DNA of 8,400 nucleotides from Xanthobacteraceae bacterium (lineage in GTDB: Bacteria; Pseudomonadota; Alphaproteobacteria; Rhizobiales; Xanthobacteraceae). The stretch's first letter is position 1. Every line of letters starts with the position of its first letter. Below the pieces are notes generated by a model. That model was not told where the DNA came from, did no database searches, and saw nothing but the letters and a program-made list of their open reading frames with translations. The DNA lies in the NCBI GenBank assembly GCA_030037185.1, contig JASHRR010000015.1, positions 1-8,400 of the forward strand, given 5' to 3'. Both the position numbers and the translations under genes were made by a program. Of the stretch, positions 5,783 through 8,400 are shown piece after piece.

Positions 5783-6750
5783 CGGTCATCTCCAGCAATG
5801 ACGACGCCCACCTGGGTGTTGGCCGCCGTCCAGAAGCACCACCGAAGTGAGGTGTTGCATCAAGGACGACCATGTGGCCGCTGTTGGCTGCCAGACGGTG
5901 ACGTAGGCAAGAGCGGCGGGCCGGGGCTGGCCCCTTGCCCCCCGCTGCACCTCGCTCCTCAGGTGAGCTGCCGCGGTCGCAAAACGTGAAGTTGCTGAGC
6001 CGAAAACAATAGTAGCGCAGAAACCGGCTCGTGCGCTTCGGCTCCGGGCCGCCCACAAGTCGGCGCTGCCTGAGCACCTCTTGCGCCTCACAGCTCGCGC
6101 AACAGCTCCCACATGCAGCGCGCCCAGCATCTGCCAGGGCGAGGTGTCTGGCAGGAAACGGCGTGAGGAAAATCGGCACCAAGCTTGCAACGTCTTGAGA
6201 GAGATGCCCCTTCCTTCCAATCGGTCCAGCTGGCGACGCAGAACAATAAAACCCGCTTCTGCGCCCCGAGCGCCTTGATGTGGCAAAGGGGAAAAGCGGA
6301 GAAGTCGGTTGGTCACCCGCGCACCCTACACGAATCCCGATTTGGCAGGGACATGCTGTAGCTTCGTAAGCAATGGCTCAGAGCCGCGGAGAAGACTTGC
6401 ACGTAAATCCTCGGCCCCCGCGACCTCCCTCGGCGAATCTGCCGTAATCTGACGCAAAACGTGAATCTCCTACCAAAGCGCAGGTCGGTAAACGCGGAAA
6501 CCGTCTCGCGTCGTTCGATCCCCGAATTACTGAGAGGTCGATTTGGATACTGCTGGTCAGCTGGTCAGCACTGGGGCACCACAATTTTCGGTTCGACCGG
6601 TGGGGGTACTATCAACGACACCCCCCTCCGCGGAGATGCGACCTGAAAACTGGCCGCCGATGGCTTGCGCCGATACTTTCGTGCAGGTCGGGCCAATTGC
6701 AGAAGATGTTTAGTAGACCGGCTGCACTTTCCTCGAATTGCCACCTTCTT
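5783..6750. other. About 970 bp without a supportable gene
   Basis: Long minus-strand frames exist (6316 to 5786 and 6182 to 5661) but they overlap each other, are rich in Arg/Ala/Ser/Gly/Cys, contain no recognisable motif and have no ribosome binding sites, so they are treated as high-GC artefacts. Two small structures are visible: a tandem 8-mer at 6553-6568, and GGGGGT (6602-6607) facing ACCCCC (6620-6625) across a 12-base loop. A tRNA T-loop-like GTTCGATCCC near 6513 has no pairing arm. The region is probably decayed or regulatory. Confidence 0.45.
6553..6568. repeat. Two tandem copies of CTGGTCAG
   Basis: CTGGTCAG occurs twice without a gap. It superficially recalls the GTCAGCT half of the rhizobial tts box but does not fit the full consensus. 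It is most likely a minor slippage repeat. Confidence 0.35.
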
Positions 6751-6779
6751 TTGACGGACTTCCCCGGCCCCTGTAGCAT
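6751..6779 (+). promoter_or_regulatory. Candidate sigma70-type promoter
   Basis: TTGACG (6751-6756), five of six matches to the -35 consensus, is followed after 17 bases by TAGCAT (6774-6779), four of six to the -10 consensus. It lies about 78 bases upstream of the GTG-start ORF at 6857. Alphaproteobacterial promoters are variable and the GC-rich spacer is neutral, so this is only a candidate. Confidence 0.3.
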
Positions 6780-6856
6780 ACGGTCTTCGCGGCCAAGGCG
6801 TACGGCTCGGCTTATCTGGAAGTCGTTAGCCAGCTATTTGAAATGAGGGATCAACA

Positions 6857-6928
6857 GTGGCCTGGCGAGCAATTCTCGTTTGCTGTTTCCTATGCGCTTC
6901 TATCGCGGCAGCGTCCCCCCAACAGTGA
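6857..6928 (+). pseudogene. Signal-peptide-like ORF, 23 aa, cut short
   Basis: GAGGG about eight bases upstream of a GTG at 6857 gives MAWRAILVCCFLCASIAAA followed by SPQQ and TGA. It has a positive residue, a hydrophobic core and an AxA-like end, which is the layout of an export signal. Full-length rhizobial secreted proteins often begin this way, but here no mature domain follows: the frame stops and the DNA passes into an FtsH-like remnant. It is probably the surviving 5' end of a secreted-protein gene joined to unrelated DNA. A functional 23-residue membrane peptide is the less likely alternative. Confidence 0.4.
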
Positions 6929-6929
6929 A

Positions 6930-7070
6930 ACATGTCACCCGCGAAAGCGGTCGGTCTGACAGGATATTTCGTACTCGCAGCTGGTCAACGACGTTGATCA
7001 AGGCCAGGTGCGAGACGTTGTGATTCAGGGACCGGAAAAAAACGTCCTGGGGCCGGTCAGGTCTGCATGG
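6930..7070 (+). pseudogene. ftsH: Remnant of the FtsH N-terminal (periplasmic) region
   Basis: In the plus frame from 6963 the translation DISYSQLVNDVDQG, then QVRDVVIQGPE (to 7037), closely matches the segment that follows the first membrane helix of alphaproteobacterial FtsH, a membrane AAA protease (remembered form ISFSQLL.EVDQG..RDVVIQGPEI). A stop (TGA 6957-6959) precedes it in frame, and the residues that should come before it (GRSDR) are in another frame. After GPE the expected glycine-rich continuation is lost and the frame runs on as unrelated sequence to 7223. Neither the AAA ATPase nor the zinc protease part is present. This is therefore a short degraded duplicate, not a working gene. 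The true ftsH would be elsewhere in the genome. Confidence 0.6.
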
Positions 7071-7203
7071 TGTATGATAGCGCTCCCGGATTTGAAACTT
7101 TTTGACGGAAATTTTGAAAAACGGTTTTTGGAGAAAAGTCCGCAATGGTCGGGTCGGTGCTCCGTAGCGGGGCGCAGAGACGTAGCTTGGAGTGAACTCT
7201 TAG

Positions 7204-7500
7204 ATGGCGACCTCGACCTTTAAAGGCTTGAACACCACCAGCATTACCCTCAACGCCGTCCTCGATCCGGTGGTGATAAGGAGAGAGACAGTCCTGAAGC
7301 ACCTCCAAGAGCAGCGTCAGCTCCTCCTCGATCTAGACTTCAAGGGGGGCCGTGAAGATCAAGGGGCAGGAGGTTCAGCAGAAAGTGGTGCCTTGGTTCA
7401 AGATGACCACCGGCGGGATACAACTTCTTTGTCCGCTCTGGTCTCCGTCCTATCGATTTCCACCAAAGGCCCGCAATAGTGCCGACCTTTTTTCTTTTGC
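7204..7500 (+). pseudogene. Small protein gene read through three frames (DUF6641-like, tentative)
   Basis: The start at ATG 7204, preceded by GGAGTG (7189-7194), gives MATSTFKGLNTTSITLNAV, then LDPVVIRRETVLKHLQEQ and RQLLLD. The protein-like reading then moves to the next frame (around 7340-7355) as VKIKGQEVQQKVVPWF and KMTTGG, and after about 7415 to the third frame as GYNFFVRSGLRPIDF. Together these resemble, from memory, a family of 120-150-aa proteins (PVV.RR..L...L.EQ, a QQKV.PWW/F block, then .FFVR.G...IEF), possibly DUF6641; the name is tentative. Two shifts of the same sense within 80 bases point to decay by indels. As written, the ORF ends at 7479 with a shadow tail and cannot make the full protein. 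Programmed frameshifting is unlikely because no slippery sequence or pseudoknot is evident. Confidence 0.5.
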
Positions 7501-7578
7501 CTGGACACAACAGCTAGATGAGGAAACAAAATAGGAGGGGAACACGGAGGGAGACTATGCTTAGAGGAGAGGCACTAG

Positions 7579-7986
7579 ATGAGCAATGCTGTCACAAGAG
7601 GTATCTCAAGCATCGTAGCGGTTGGTACCGTGGTAGCACTCGGGGTCTTTTTCTATACGCGTTGGGAAGGCAATAGAGGAACTGATAGCGGAGGCCTCGT
7701 CTCTGACGAGAAGGCCCAAGAGGTGAAAGCAACAGATGATTTTGAGCTACCAAAGCTCGATGTAGAGCACTCCTGTCAGAGGGACTATCCGAACCAGGAT
7801 CAAAGAAACAACTGTGTGACCAACGAACAACTCAGCTACGGCCTTCTGAAGGGAGCTTGGCGTGACGTTCCGCTGGATGTTCGCAAGCTGTGTGTTTCCA
7901 GGACGATGGCCAAACAAAGCTATTATGACTTGAGCTACTGCATTAGCGATAATAAACCGACAGAACCAACCAAGCTCAAATACTAA
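7579..7986 (+). CDS. Membrane-anchored small protein with four cysteines, 135 aa
   Basis: The ATG at 7579 follows an excellent AGGAGAGG ribosome binding site (7565-7572, six bases away). Residues 8-27 (GISSIVAVGTVVALGVFFY) form one membrane-spanning helix after a short basic N-terminus, predicting an N-in anchor with the rest in the periplasm; it could also act as an uncleaved signal. Residues 28-62 are an acidic linker. The C-terminal part carries cysteines at 66, 79, 105 and 121 (CQRDYPNQDQRNNC, then KLCVSRTM, then YYDLSYC), enough for two disulfides. Small rhizobial exported proteins with a C....P.D......C...Q pattern are remembered but have no known activity. Codon use is distinctly AT-richer than in the redox gene, which suggests separate acquisition. 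It appears monocistronic and ends before a strong terminator. Confidence 0.8.
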   Translation: MSNAVTRGISSIVAVGTVVALGVFFYTRWEGNRGTDSGGLVSDEKAQEVKATDDFELPKLDVEHSCQRDYPNQDQRNNCVTNEQLSYGLLKGAWRDVPLDVRKLCVSRTMAKQSYYDLSYCISDNKPTEPTKLKY

Positions 7987-7998
7987 GACAAGTAGTGG

Positions 7999-8016
7999 TA
8001 CGGATCCAAATCCGTA
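7999..8016 (+). repeat. Small hairpin downstream of the four-cysteine gene
   Basis: TACGGAT and ATCCGTA form a perfect 7-bp stem with a CCAA loop, 13 bases after the stop and just before the main terminator. It may act as a 3'-end stabiliser or part of a double terminator. Confidence 0.45.
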
Positions 8017-8025
8017 GAACCTTCC

Positions 8026-8061
8026 AAAAAAAGGCCAGCAGATAGTGCTGGCCTTTTTTTT
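8026..8061 (+). terminator. Strong bidirectional rho-independent terminator
   Basis: Seven A's, GGCCAGCA, a GATAG loop, TGCTGGCC and eight T's make a 15-bp perfect stem whose core is GC-rich and flanked by A and T runs on both sides. It should end transcription of the gene at 7579-7986 and work in the opposite direction too. Confidence 0.9.
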
Positions 8062-8272
8062 GGCTTTGTCTGGCCGAAATGTAATCCAGAACGCTGCGCA
8101 GACGAGCATCGTCGAACTGATCACGTCACGACACCGGCTATATAGCGAATGGAGCAAGCCGGCGATGAGGCTGTTATCCGACCCTTCATCGCTCAATCGA
8201 CGGACCAGCGCCGCTAGCCCGGAATTCTCAAACATTTGAGCGCATCGGGGGCGCGAATCAGCGAAAGTTGTT
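8062..8272. other. Gap between terminator and IS1380-type gene
   Basis: No gene is supported. A minus-strand frame from 8235 (MFENSGLAALVRRLSDEGSDN and on to about 8090) has coding-like codon bias but no ribosome binding site, and it runs without a stop into the terminator and across the neighbouring gene, so it is at best a remnant. The left end of the IS1380-type element should lie in the last part of this stretch; I cannot fix its inverted repeat. Confidence 0.35.
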
Positions 8273-8400
8273 GTGCCGGAACAGCTTTCCATCAATTCGC
8301 GGGGAACCCCGATTCAGACAGAGTGTACGCCGATTCGCTTTGAGTTTGGAGCCGTCGGACGTCGAGCCGTGGTGGCTGAATTCGATGGCGGGACGATTAC
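8273..8400 (+). CDS. IS1380-type transposase, N-terminal fragment
   Basis: The frame that runs off the right edge contains PIRFEFGAVGRRAVV followed by AEFDGGTI. This matches the opening of IS1380-family DDE transposases (remembered form F.F...GRR.VVA.FDGG.ITSDGG), which move their element by cut-and-paste. No ATG is available; the only in-frame start codon near the proper place is GTG 8273, giving MPEQLSINSRGTP before the conserved block. The binding site there is weak (GAAAG). Alternatively translation starts later, or the start has been lost. Catalytic residues lie outside the window, so intactness cannot be judged. Confidence 0.65.
   Translation, partial: MPEQLSINSRGTPIQTECTPIRFEFGAVGRRAVVAEFDGGTI

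Noticed and set aside
5661..6316. Two overlapping minus-strand ORFs of 173 and 176 codons
   Set aside because: They occupy different frames of the same GC-rich DNA, have low-complexity Arg/Ala/Cys-rich products with no recognisable domain, and one covers the well-supported plus-strand gene at 5574.
6513..6535. tRNA T-loop-like GTTCGATCCC
   Set aside because: The flanking bases do not form the 5-bp T stem, and no acceptor or anticodon arm can be placed around it.
6553..6590. tts-box-like GTCAGCT motif
   Set aside because: Only the first half fits; the TCG...AGCT half is mis-spaced and no type III effector gene follows.
7557..7676. 39-codon ORF starting just upstream of the four-cysteine gene, with GGAGGG before its ATG
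   Set aside because: The product is rich in Arg/Cys/Gly and overlaps the start of the real gene in another frame; no leader-peptide features such as regulatory codons were seen.
7747..8295. 182-codon minus-strand ORF antisense to the four-cysteine gene
   Set aside because: It reads through a perfect terminator hairpin and across a gene with a strong ribosome binding site; only its first part has coding-like composition.
1..8400. CRISPR array, toxin-antitoxin pair, phage genes, rRNA
   Set aside because: No regularly spaced repeats, no recognisable family members and no rRNA-like sequence were seen on either strand.

Overview
The window looks like accessory DNA from a Bradyrhizobium-type alphaproteobacterium (Nitrobacteraceae). 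The basis is recognition from memory of several small hypothetical proteins and of the FtsH and IS fragments, together with a generally GC-rich, GC3-biased codon use; no search was run. Gene density is low. Both edges lie in insertion sequences of different families (the 3' end of an IS5/IS427-type transposase on the left, the 5' end of an apparent IS1380-type transposase on the right), and several degraded gene remnants lie between them. This is typical of a symbiosis island or another transfer-prone region.

Layout. 1-197: IS5-type transposase C-terminus and its terminal repeat. 198-736: two gene remnants on opposite strands, a frameshifted piece of an adenylate-cyclase/TPR-type regulator (minus) and the broken C-terminus of an unidentified protein (plus). 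737-1179: no supportable gene. 1180-1710: two small hypothetical genes on the minus strand. 1711-2144: no convincing gene. 2145-2864: a 42-aa ORF, a doubtful hydrophobic ORF, and a 62-residue ORF whose stop overlaps the next start. 2864-4570: the only large intact gene, a cyclic-nucleotide-binding domain fused to a glutaredoxin-like segment and a thioredoxin-reductase-like FAD/NAD(P) module. 4638-5048: a coding-like frame interrupted by one TAG. 5574-5762: a 62-aa hypothetical protein followed directly by a hairpin. 5783-6750: about 1 kb without a supportable gene. 6751-7070: a possible promoter, a short signal-peptide-like ORF and a remnant of the FtsH N-terminus. 7204-7500: a small protein whose similarity runs through three frames, so it is decayed. 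7579-7986: a small membrane-anchored four-cysteine protein followed by a hairpin and a strong bidirectional terminator. 8273-8400: start of an IS1380-type transposase.

How the genes work together. The only clear functional unit is the redox gene at 2864-4570, possibly with the small ORF whose stop codon overlaps its start. The short genes around it look independent. I see no CRISPR array, toxin-antitoxin pair, tRNA, rRNA or phage module, and nothing that amounts to a convincing new system. The most informative points are the CNB-Grx-TrxR fusion without a CxxC pair, the small coupled ORF upstream of it, the three-frame relay at 7204-7500 and the four-cysteine anchored protein.
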